Below, one piece after another: positions 27,554 through 34,573 of a stretch of 64,000 bases of DNA. The first letter of the stretch is position 1. Each line of letters begins with the position of its first letter. The DNA is from Halobacillus sp. Marseille-P3879 (GTDB taxonomy: Bacteria; Bacillota; Bacilli; Bacillales; Halobacillaceae). A program made the position numbers and the translations under genes. The DNA lies in contig NZ_OESS01000003.1 in the NCBI RefSeq assembly GCF_900240285.1, positions 620,001 to 684,000 on the forward strand, read 5' to 3'. The notes beneath the pieces are model-generated. The model was not told the origin of the DNA. It did no database searches and worked only from the letters and a program-made list of their open reading frames with translations.

Positions 27554-28453
27554 GTGAAAATACTATGCATTGACGGTGGTGGAATTAGAGGTATCCTTCC
27601 CGTAACGATCTTAAAAGCCATTGAAGAAGATTGCGGCAAGCCGATAGGAGGTTACTTTGACTTAGTAGCAGGGACAAGTACGGGCTCTATTATTGCTTCT
27701 TCTATAGTTCTCAACAAAAAAATGGCAGGTGTGCTTGAGTTTTATCAAACGTATGGGAAACAAATTTTTACTAGACAGGCTAAGGTGGGGCTGTTTAAAA
27801 GCGTGTATAGCGACAAGGATTTAAGAAAGCTGCTTCGTGATGTTTTCGGGGGGATTACACTCTCAGAAATTGATAAGCCGCTTCTTATTCCTTCAGTTGA
27901 TATTACTAATGGGAAACCTTTTGCATTCCATTCGTACGACGGGAAAAGAGGAAAAGAAGTTGACCTATGGGATGCTATTCTTTCTTCCTGTTCAGCTCCG
28001 GTCTACTTTCCTCCAAATAACGTATCACAACAATATTTGACCATTGACGGAGGACTATGGGCTAACAACCCGTCGATCGCAGCCATTACAGAAGCCATTA
28101 AATCTTTCCAAATTAAAATGGACGATATGAAAGTTCTCTCGTTTGGCACGGGTAGACAAAAAGTCGATTTTTCCCTTTCGAAGAATAAATACTGGGGTCT
28201 GCGGCATTGGATGCCTTTGAAATTTCCCTCCTTAAAAACAAAGCCTAAGCTCCTGGATTTAGCACTGCATTTATCCTCAGAATCCGTTTCTTATCAAAGC
28301 CAATTATTATTAGGGGATCGCTATTTGCGTATAGATGATGATTTAGATCGGGAAGTTCCTTTCGATGACATTCATTGCATGGAAGAGTTGATAGAACTTG
28401 GAGAGAGTGTGTACAAAAATAATAAAAATGAAATTATTCGGTTTCTAGAGTAA
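27554..28453 (+). CDS. Patatin-like phospholipase
   Basis: A 299-residue acyl hydrolase. The oxyanion hole DGGGIRG is at the N terminus, the nucleophile motif GTSTG places the catalytic Ser at about residue 42, and IDGGLW places the Asp at about 165, giving a complete Ser-Asp dyad. There is no signal peptide, so it acts in the cytoplasm or on the inner membrane face. GTG 27545 is in frame, but AGGTGA precedes GTG 27554. No cyclic-nucleotide synthase or other defence gene is near, so a CBASS effector role is not supported. Confidence 0.85.
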   Translation: MKILCIDGGGIRGILPVTILKAIEEDCGKPIGGYFDLVAGTSTGSIIASSIVLNKKMAGVLEFYQTYGKQIFTRQAKVGLFKSVYSDKDLRKLLRDVFGGITLSEIDKPLLIPSVDITNGKPFAFHSYDGKRGKEVDLWDAILSSCSAPVYFPPNNVSQQYLTIDGGLWANNPSIAAITEAIKSFQIKMDDMKVLSFGTGRQKVDFSLSKNKYWGLRHWMPLKFPSLKTKPKLLDLALHLSSESVSYQSQLLLGDRYLRIDDDLDREVPFDDIHCMEELIELGESVYKNNKNEIIRFLE

Positions 28454-28496
28454 TAAGCTGCCTTTTTATAGCAGGACTGAAGAATAGAATATGAAC

Positions 28497-28664
28497 AGGC
28501 TGGGACAAAACTGAATAAATCATAAAATAATCCGAATGATTCTGTAGAAATCAGTTCGGATTATTTATGTTAAAGAGAATTCACACCATTTCTACGCTAA
28601 TGATCTGCGTTTATACTAATATCGTTTTTTGACTTCACTGCTTTACTTATGTCCCAGTCTCTTC
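28497..28664. repeat. GGGACAAAA...GTCCCAG intergenic repeat, copy 1
   Basis: The left end GGCTGGGACAAAA (28498-28510) and the right end ATGTCCCAGTC are inverted relative to each other. Inside is a strong hairpin, AATAATCCGAA (28526-28536) with TTCGGATTATT (28555-28565). The same left end, hairpin and a CTACGCTAATGATCTGCGT block recur at 31788-32056. Similar elements are common in Bacillaceae intergenic regions from general knowledge. Confidence 0.8.
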
Positions 28665-28702
28665 CCAGCCCAAAGCCCACCCTAGAATTGAACGAATCCT
28701 AT

Positions 28703-29443
28703 TTACTGTTGTTTCATTCCCAGTACAGCAACGTATTGCCACTCATCTTTAATTACAAACTTACGTCCGTCAAAAAAGAGGGGGGACTGGACAATTCCTA
28801 ATCCATCGGCGTTGTAGCGGCCGGCGATACGCTGAAATACGAATAACTCATAAACTCCATTGCCGTCAAAATCAACAGGATATGCTGTATTTAATCCAGA
28901 GACCCAGCCCTGGACGGGGGATTTTAACTTGCCGTCCCTGGTATAAATTTCTGATAGGTATTCCTCTCCTTTGTTGCTGATATCGATAATGTAGTCGAGT
29001 TTTAATGTTTGGTTCGTTATTACAACTTTATAATTATCTTGATAGACGACATCGTATAAGTATTGGTCGTTAAAAGTCTCATAGTTGAATAATTCGTTCG
29101 CCTGATTGTTTAAAAAAGAGTAGATATATACAAAATAAAACCCGCCGCTGCCGCCGGAATTGATGTTGATTTGAATGTCATCGACTCCATCTCCAGTAAA
29201 ATCGCCGAGGAACAGCGTCGGAGCGTACCCTGCATTTGTTTCAAGCGGGACGCTGTAGAAGGCTTGTGTTCTTCCGTCCTGGATGACTAACGTGATGTCG
29301 GTGGTATAAGGACTTCCCGTATCATTAGGTTTTCGTCCTGTTAAATAAACGTTATCGATGATTCCATCTCCATTTACATCCCCTTGAGCAAATGCAAGTA
29401 CTGTCGGCTGATTTTCTGTAGGCCTGAAAGAGTAGGGGTACAT
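28703..29443 (-). CDS. FG-GAP/VCBS-repeat protein
   Basis: A 246-residue protein with three calcium-loop-like repeats: DVNGDGIIDN near residue 23, DFTGDGVDD near 97 and DFDGNGVYE near 193, as in FG-GAP/VCBS beta-propeller blades. There is no signal peptide and no transmembrane segment, so export, if any, is not by the Sec signal route. The start has AAAGGATGAG upstream. Function unknown; it stands alone between the repeat and an oppositely oriented kinase gene. Confidence 0.75.
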   Translation of the reverse strand: MYPYSFRPTENQPTVLAFAQGDVNGDGIIDNVYLTGRKPNDTGSPYTTDITLVIQDGRTQAFYSVPLETNAGYAPTLFLGDFTGDGVDDIQININSGGSGGFYFVYIYSFLNNQANELFNYETFNDQYLYDVVYQDNYKVVITNQTLKLDYIIDISNKGEEYLSEIYTRDGKLKSPVQGWVSGLNTAYPVDFDGNGVYELFVFQRIAGRYNADGLGIVQSPLFFDGRKFVIKDEWQYVAVLGMKQQ

Positions 29444-29599
29444 AATTACTCATCCTTTCCAATGGATCTGCCTTTACACTATCCTATGCTTTGGAGTTCA
29501 CAATTTATATGAAAAAAGTGGATATCCTTTTTGTAGACGATGGCTTGGAAGATGGTATATTCTTATAAGAAGGCATTACATATATAAAGGAGTAAAAGC

Positions 29600-30670
29600 A
29601 TGTCTATTCGTAAACGTTTTATTCGTTCAAATATTTCTATTGTGATCATTCCGATTCTTTTGTTTCTTTTTGCAGAAGGCTATTTGCTGCTGTATACATT
29701 TGACTTTAGTGCGCAAGAAGGGGATCAGCTCACCTTTGCATCGATTCACATTGCCGGATGGCTCATTTTGTTATTAATCACGAATGCTTTGTTTATTTAT
29801 TTCGTGATGAAAAATATAATCAAGCCGATGAAGAATCTGACAAAAGCAGCAGAAGAAGTGAGCGCAGGACAAATGGATGCTCCGTTTGTGCGGATGAAAA
29901 AAGATGAGATTGGAAAGCTTGCCGATTCATTTGAAAACTTAAGGCTGCAGCTGCTTGAATCTGAAGACGTAAAGAATAAGTATTCTGAGAACCGTAAGAA
30001 GCTCTTATACAATATTTCGAACGACTTAAGGCTTCCTATGTCGTTTATTAAAGAACAGATCGAATTCATGCAGAGAGAAGACATTTCTAAAGAGGAAGCA
30101 GACTCGGCATTACAGGCAGTTCATATGAAATCTATAGTACTTGAACGGTTAATCGATGAGTTGTTTCAGCATTCTGAACTTGATATGGGGCGGCTTGCTT
30201 TTTATTTTAAAAGACTGGAGCTGCGTTCTTTTATCATTGAAGTAATGGAAGAATTTCAAGTGGAGTGGGAAGAGGTAACGTTCACCTTCGAATCTGAAAA
30301 GGTAAAGCCTTATGAAGTAAAAGCAGATCCTGAGCAGTTAAAGAGGGTTATGGTTCACTTACTTAATAATAGTCTGCGATTTATGGAGAAAGAAGAGAAG
30401 AAAATTGAGATCCGCATCAAGGAACGACAGGGAGAAAGTATAGTAGAAGTCACGGATAACGGACCAGGTATATTGGATAATGATCTGCCTCATATTTTTG
30501 AAATGTTCTATCAATCAGAGCAGACAAAACTGTTTTCTGAAGGGGGAAGCGGTTTAGGGCTTCCCATTTCAAAGCGTATCATTGAAGAGCATGGAGGCAG
30601 CATTAAAGCAACCAGCCGGATTGGACATGGAACGACAATGAGCTTTACCCTTCCTTCTTACGATTCATAA
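29600..30670 (+). CDS. Orphan histidine-kinase-like protein with Asn in place of the phospho-His
   Basis: A 356-residue membrane protein built like a sensor kinase: two transmembrane segments (about 12-34 and 52-74) with a short extracytoplasmic loop, HAMP (about 72-125), a HisKA-like region and a HATPase domain (about 235-352). The ATPase boxes are intact (N box LLNNSLRF, DNGPGI, GSGLGLPISK). The H box reads ISNDLRLP, so residue 141 is Asn (AAC) where the phospho-accepting His belongs. No response regulator is adjacent. It cannot autophosphorylate at the usual site; it may be a pseudokinase, phosphatase or heterodimer partner. Confidence 0.85.
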   Translation: MSIRKRFIRSNISIVIIPILLFLFAEGYLLLYTFDFSAQEGDQLTFASIHIAGWLILLLITNALFIYFVMKNIIKPMKNLTKAAEEVSAGQMDAPFVRMKKDEIGKLADSFENLRLQLLESEDVKNKYSENRKKLLYNISNDLRLPMSFIKEQIEFMQREDISKEEADSALQAVHMKSIVLERLIDELFQHSELDMGRLAFYFKRLELRSFIIEVMEEFQVEWEEVTFTFESEKVKPYEVKADPEQLKRVMVHLLNNSLRFMEKEEKKIEIRIKERQGESIVEVTDNGPGILDNDLPHIFEMFYQSEQTKLFSEGGSGLGLPISKRIIEEHGGSIKATSRIGHGTTMSFTLPSYDS

Positions 30671-30677
30671 TCCATTC

Positions 30678-30709
30678 AAAAAAGCTTCCCAATAAAGGGA
30701 AGCTTTTTA
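30678..30709. terminator. Bidirectional terminator
   Basis: Stem AAAAGCTTCCC with GGGAAGCTTTT around AATAAA, flanked by A and T runs, between convergent genes. Confidence 0.85.
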
Positions 30710-31162
30710 TACAAGGCTGAATCCTTCCTGTTCCAGGAAATCGGCAGCTTCTTCATAAGAGTTAAAGGAGCCTTCTAAATCTTCTCCCGCATAAACTTGA
30801 TATCCATCTTCTTCACGCATAAGGACGAGAGTTTGGTCAAAGTCATTCATCCACTCTTCAAGGACAGGATTTTTTTCGGCCGGGGTAGTAGACAGGGAAT
30901 CGACAGCCTCTCGAACAATATTGCGCAGCTCTTCTTCGGAGAAGTTACGAATGTTCACCATTCCACGCTCATCGGTTGGGTATCCTTCTATTTCTCCTGC
31001 GTATACAAAGCCGTTTCCATTAGGATGAAGGTGATAGACTACGTTTTTCTTGTCATATAAGCTTTCTTCAAAATGGAAGTTCACGCGGCCTAAAGAGACT
31101 TCTTTTTTAGTCAGCTCATCAAATTCTTCAACAATAGCAATTTTTTGTTCAAACGTTAGCAT
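30707..31162 (-). CDS. Conserved-looking hypothetical cytoplasmic protein
   Basis: A 151-residue acidic protein that I do not recognise. It has no signal peptide or membrane segment. The C-terminal DGYQVYAGEDLEGSFNSYEEA part and the middle YHLHPNGNGFVYAGEIEG part look like two small alpha/beta modules. The AGGAGGAAC site directly before ATG 31162 and its own terminator support a real gene. Confidence 0.7.
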   Translation of the reverse strand: MLTFEQKIAIVEEFDELTKKEVSLGRVNFHFEESLYDKKNVVYHLHPNGNGFVYAGEIEGYPTDERGMVNIRNFSEEELRNIVREAVDSLSTTPAEKNPVLEEWMNDFDQTLVLMREEDGYQVYAGEDLEGSFNSYEEAADFLEQEGFSLV

Positions 31163-31229
31163 AAGTTCCTCCTGCTGAATTGTAATTGGTTAATTATAGC
31201 ACAGGCTGAAGAGAATCGGAAATAAGGGA

Positions 31230-31258
31230 TTGTAACTTGATGAAGAAAGTGGTATAGT
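31230..31258 (+). promoter_or_regulatory. Sigma-A promoter of a predicted small RNA
   Basis: TTGTAA at 31230-31235, a 17-base spacer and TATAGT at 31253-31258. Predicted transcription start is near 31265. Confidence 0.65.
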
Positions 31259-31264
31259 AGTTGG

Positions 31265-31387
31265 GCGATGAGCTGTTTGTGTAAGACGAAGTATATGCCC
31301 TTTGAGGCTAAACGACGAATGTGGTCGTCGGTACATTCGCGACAAAAGATCGAAAGCTTTCCCTGAAATACGGGAAAGCTTTTTTGT
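31265..31387 (+). ncRNA. Predicted intergenic small RNA or leader RNA (about 120 nt)
   Basis: The region has its own sigma-A-like promoter and ends in a strong terminator: AAAGCTTTCCC (31353-31363) with GGGAAAGCTTT (31372-31382) and a T run. It has no convincing ORF. Two alternative internal hairpins are possible, ACGAC/GTCGT (31312-31316/31324-31328) and CGAATGT/ACATTCG (31316-31322/31333-31339), which overlap and exclude each other. I match it to no RNA family I know. It may be a free sRNA or an attenuated leader of the HTH gene at 31552. Confidence 0.55.
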
Positions 31388-31551
31388 TTGCTTTTGAAAA
31401 TATCCCACCGCGGCTATTCATCATTCCCTTTTCAATCTGTTTCTGTTAATATCAGAGAAAATTCCCTAACGGATTTTGAGTGAGAATATCCTGGGAATAG
31501 GTGTGATATAGTAAATGGACCATCTTCGATTAGAAAGGGAAGGTGAATGTG

Positions 31552-31782
31552 ATGTACCTAACGGTAAAGGAAACCGCTCAGTACTTGGACGTCCCAGAAG
31601 CCTATGTGGAGCATTTAATTCGAGAGAGTAAAGTCCGTTACCTTCACGATGGGGAACAGTATTTAATAAATAACGATCAGTTTGATGCTTATTTTGAGCA
31701 GATAGAAAAATTTCGCACGATGATGCAGGAATACTTAAGTGAACCTTTGCCTGAAGATCTCGATATCAAAGATGAAGACTAA
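31552..31782 (+). CDS. Small excisionase-type helix-turn-helix protein
   Basis: A 76-residue protein with an N-terminal MerR/excisionase-type winged HTH (YLTVKETAQYLDVPEAYVEHLIRESKVRYLHDGEQYLINNDQFDAY broken over residues 2-48) and an acidic helical tail. Such small proteins bind DNA as regulators or recombination directionality factors; no integrase is nearby, so a regulatory role is more likely. GTG 31543 is in frame, but GAAAGGGAAGG points to ATG 31552. A repeat element begins immediately after the stop. Confidence 0.75.
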   Translation: MYLTVKETAQYLDVPEAYVEHLIRESKVRYLHDGEQYLINNDQFDAYFEQIEKFRTMMQEYLSEPLPEDLDIKDED

Positions 31783-31787
31783 TAAGG

Positions 31788-32056
31788 GATTGGGACAAAA
31801 TTGAATAAAGCATATAATAATCCGAACGATTCTATGAAATCAGTTCGGATTATTAACTGCCAAGAAAGGTTTTTTATTCACCGTTGCTCCGTCAAAATAC
31901 TTCGCTTTTTCTTGGGTACGGCCTTAAGCGGAATCGAAAAAGCAAAGAGCGCTTTCCTGTGGGATTTTCGACTCACGCTGTTCCTGTCTACGCTAATGAT
32001 CTGCGTCTATATGAGTCAATTTTTATTGGTATGCCATAGCTTTACTTATCTCTTGG
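31788..32056. repeat. GGGACAAAA-type intergenic repeat, copy 2 (with extra internal segment)
   Basis: It shares with copy 1 the left end GGGACAAAATTGAATAAAG, the AATAATCCGAA hairpin (AACGATTCTATGAAATCAG loop region) and the block CTACGCTAATGATCTGCGT at its right. About 125 bases at 31858-31985 are absent from copy 1 and contain their own GCTTTTTC/GAAAAAGC inverted repeat. The right end is degenerate (TTATCTCTTGG). A 90-codon ORF over this element is not a gene. Confidence 0.75.
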
Positions 32057-32062
32057 CGTCCT

Positions 32063-33658
32063 TTACTTTTTGAACGTTCTTTTTCCGCGCTGCCATGTTT
32101 GCTGTATTTGAATCTGATGAATCTGCTCGGGCTTTACTTCTAAAGGATGCTTATTTAACAGAACGAAATCAGCTTGATAACCAGGCGCGATTTTTCCCTT
32201 TTCCTTTTCTCTGAACTCTAAGCGGGAAGGAGTTAAGGTGAAAGAATTAAAGCTGTCGTCAACAGAAAGCCGTTCCTGAGGCATCCAGCCTCCTTCAGGC
32301 TGATGGTTTAGATCCATGCGGGTGATAGCTGAATAGACCGAGATTAAAGGATTAATGCTCCCAATAGGCAGGTCAGAGCTCAATGTAACAGGGATGTTGG
32401 CACGGACCAGACTGTTCAGAGGGTCACAGAAACGCAGAAGGTGGTCGGGAGTCCACTTATCCTTTTTATCCCACTCTCCTAGTAAGAAAGAAGGCTGGGT
32501 TTCAATATACGGCTTTAGTTTCTGCAGCCGGTTTATCAAGTCAGGAGCCAGTGTCTGTGCATGAATAATTCGGTGCCTGAGTGCAGTTGTATTAGCTTCT
32601 TCTTGTTCCAAAGCTTCAATTGCTTGTTCGACAGCTCTGTCTCCAATAGCATGCATGGCTACCTGCATGTTTTTTTCACCGGCCAGTGCAACCATCTCAT
32701 TTAACTGCTTTTGTGTATATATAAGCGACCCGCTTACTTCTGGATGCTCAGGATATGGATTCCTCATGGCAGCGGTGTGTAGACGCTGCGTTCCATCTAG
32801 GAAAATTTTGACCGCTCCAACTGTCACCTGATCTGTCCCGTCTCCTGTACGCAGGTTATTGGTTTTGAGAAACTCAGTTAAGTCCTCGATATCGAACACA
32901 TAATGGTGAAGCTGAACATCCAATGGAAGTTGACCTTCAGCCTCGAGCTCTGTATAGGCCTCCCACAAACGCTCGTAGTCCCCAATAAAGCTTCTGTCAT
33001 CCGTATGTACAGAGGTGATGCCGTGCTCACACAAATGAGGAAAAGCGGCGATTAATGCTTGTTTTGCATCTTCAGTAGAACGTCCCCAGAAACGGTGGTT
33101 AATGTAATGAACGGCTGTATCCTTAAAACGTCCTGTCCAATTCCCATTACTGTCTGTTTCTTTAAATTCTTCTGGCTCTCTATTAAAAGCCTCTTCTTGC
33201 TTTAACAAATCCATCGCTTTCTCGCTGATCACGCATTCATGTCCATCTTCATGCAAGAGATAAATGTAAGCATTCGCCTGGATTTTATTCAAATCCTCCG
33301 CGATTAATAAATGCTCTATGTCACTGAATTCAGAATCATTAAACCCTTTACCGAAAAACCAGCCTCCTTCATTTAAATCTTTATAGTGTTTCTCAATTAA
33401 ATTTTTCATTTCTGTAAAACTTGTAGCTTCCGTTAAATCTAATTCTTTTTTTAAAAGCCCGTAGCGGAGTAAATGCATGTGACTGTCAATAAAGCCCGGA
33501 CAAAGCACATACCCCTTTCCGTCTATTACTTCCTGATCCCCGGAATAAGGACTGGGATGAATCGCTTTAAATCTTTCTCCTTCAAATTCAACAGCATAGG
33601 TCTGTTCAGGCTTCTCATTACCGTAAGCTTGATAAATTCTAACGTTTTCTAAAATCAT
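32063..33658 (-). CDS. YtcJ-type amidohydrolase
   Basis: A 531-residue amidohydrolase-superfamily enzyme of the YtcJ/N-substituted formamide deformylase type. The metal-binding GFIDSHMHLLRYG is near residue 57, VKIFLDGTQ near 278, MHAIGD near 340, the RIIHAQTL motif near 368 and LSSDLPIGSINP near 435. The C terminus returns to the beta-sandwich (KIAPGYQADFVLLNKHPLEV). These enzymes hydrolyse amide or formamide bonds with varied substrates, so specificity is open. It lies downstream of ridA but with a terminator between. Confidence 0.85.
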   Translation of the reverse strand: MILENVRIYQAYGNEKPEQTYAVEFEGERFKAIHPSPYSGDQEVIDGKGYVLCPGFIDSHMHLLRYGLLKKELDLTEATSFTEMKNLIEKHYKDLNEGGWFFGKGFNDSEFSDIEHLLIAEDLNKIQANAYIYLLHEDGHECVISEKAMDLLKQEEAFNREPEEFKETDSNGNWTGRFKDTAVHYINHRFWGRSTEDAKQALIAAFPHLCEHGITSVHTDDRSFIGDYERLWEAYTELEAEGQLPLDVQLHHYVFDIEDLTEFLKTNNLRTGDGTDQVTVGAVKIFLDGTQRLHTAAMRNPYPEHPEVSGSLIYTQKQLNEMVALAGEKNMQVAMHAIGDRAVEQAIEALEQEEANTTALRHRIIHAQTLAPDLINRLQKLKPYIETQPSFLLGEWDKKDKWTPDHLLRFCDPLNSLVRANIPVTLSSDLPIGSINPLISVYSAITRMDLNHQPEGGWMPQERLSVDDSFNSFTLTPSRLEFREKEKGKIAPGYQADFVLLNKHPLEVKPEQIHQIQIQQTWQRGKRTFKK

Positions 33659-33721
33659 AATAGACTCCCTTCTAGTTCAACCTATTATTTTTCTACCCTC
33701 TCCCTCCTCAATTCATTCATT

Positions 33722-33750
33722 AAAAAAGCAGAGCTGCTGCTCTGCTTTAG
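33722..33750 (-). terminator. Terminator after ridA
   Basis: Stem AAAGCAGAG with CTCTGCTTT around CTGCTG; on the minus strand it is followed by a T run at 33727-33722. Confidence 0.8.
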
Positions 33751-33755
33751 ATCCA

Positions 33756-34136
33756 TTATTCTTTAACTGCAATAGCTTCAATTTCAACTTTTGCTCCTTT
33801 AGGAAGCTTTCCTACTTCTACAGCCGCGCGTGCAGGATATGGCTCGCTTAAGTAGCTGGCGTACACATCATTAACGGTAGCGAAATCATCCATAGAATCA
33901 AGGTAAATATTAGCTTTTGCAATATGCTTGTATGTCAGCCCGGCCTCATTAAGGATCGCTCCCAAGTTTTTCATTACCTGGTGAGCTTGCTCTCCCGCAT
34001 CTTCAGAAACAAATTCCATCGTTTGAGGATCAAGAGGGATCTGCCCGGAAATGAAAATGAGGCTGCCTACATCGGCTGCTTGTGAGTAAGGACCAATAGC
34101 TGCCGGCGCTTTGTCTGTAGATAATGGTTTAAACAT
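33756..34136 (-). CDS. ridA: RidA family 2-iminobutanoate/2-iminopropanoate deaminase
   Basis: A 126-residue enzyme that hydrolyses reactive enamines/imines made by PLP enzymes. Typical motifs are APAAIGPYSQA at the start, IFISGQIPLDP near residue 32, the N-linked SDVYASYL-like NDVYASYL near 87, and the Arg in ARAAVEVGKLPKGAKVEIEAIA at the end. GTG 34145 is in frame, but GAAGGAG places the start at ATG 34136. Confidence 0.93.
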   Translation of the reverse strand: MFKPLSTDKAPAAIGPYSQAADVGSLIFISGQIPLDPQTMEFVSEDAGEQAHQVMKNLGAILNEAGLTYKHIAKANIYLDSMDDFATVNDVYASYLSEPYPARAAVEVGKLPKGAKVEIEAIAVKE

Positions 34137-34498
34137 AACTGTCACTCCTTCTATGTAGTTAATTCCATCCTACCATGAGTCTGATAGAAAACGAAATTAT
34201 TGTCGTTAGCTGTCCGACGAAATAATTTCCCGGGAAATAATTGTGGGATCCTCTCGAACGTTGGAGGTTTTTAGAAAATAAGCATAAAAACAAGTGGTTG
34301 GTATCCGGAAGAAATCCGTCTTGATAATTTGAATTTTAAGCGTTAATGTAGCTGTAATCGACCGTTGTTTTTACTGCGTTTGTAAACAAGGATATTTAAC
34401 AATAACAATGTAGTATTACTTTTTTCCTTTTTAAAAGTAAAAAAAATCCTGAAATTAGTCGTTTAGTTACCAAATAATCATGATTTTATCCCAGATCG
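34137..34498. other. AT-rich intergenic region between ridA and nhaC
   Basis: I see no gene. It includes the short palindrome AATAATTTCCCGGGAAATAA (near 34219-34238), which could be an operator or hairpin, and an AAAAGTAAAAAAAATCC tract. Confidence 0.5.
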
Positions 34499-34513
34499 TT
34501 GTAAACGATTACT
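34499..34513 (+). promoter_or_regulatory. Candidate cre (CcpA) site at the nhaC promoter
   Basis: TTGTAAACGATTACT fits the Bacillus cre consensus WTGNAANCGNWNNCW at every position. It overlaps the predicted -35 region of the promoter below, where CcpA would repress. Confidence 0.6.
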
Positions 34514-34538
34514 TGAAAGCTATGAATAGTGATACACT
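34509..34538 (+). promoter_or_regulatory. Candidate nhaC promoter (extended -10)
   Basis: TTACTT (34509-34514), an 18-base spacer and TACACT (34533-34538) preceded by TGA, an extended -10 motif. Confidence 0.5.
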
Positions 34539-34573
34539 ATGAAAGGATGTAACTGGATCAAGGAGGAAGTCTA

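Noticed and set aside
27554-28453. Patatin as an anti-phage CBASS effector (CapV-like)
   Set aside because: The catalytic dyad fits, but no nucleotidyltransferase, HORMA/TRIP13 or other defence gene is within several kilobases; neighbours are a stress protein and an FG-GAP protein.
31552-31782. Excisionase of an integrated element
   Set aside because: No integrase, attachment-site repeat or phage gene is near; the protein is more likely a small regulator.
31801-32073. 90-codon ORF on the plus strand
   Set aside because: It lies wholly in the repeat element at 31788-32056, has no ribosome binding site and no protein-like composition.
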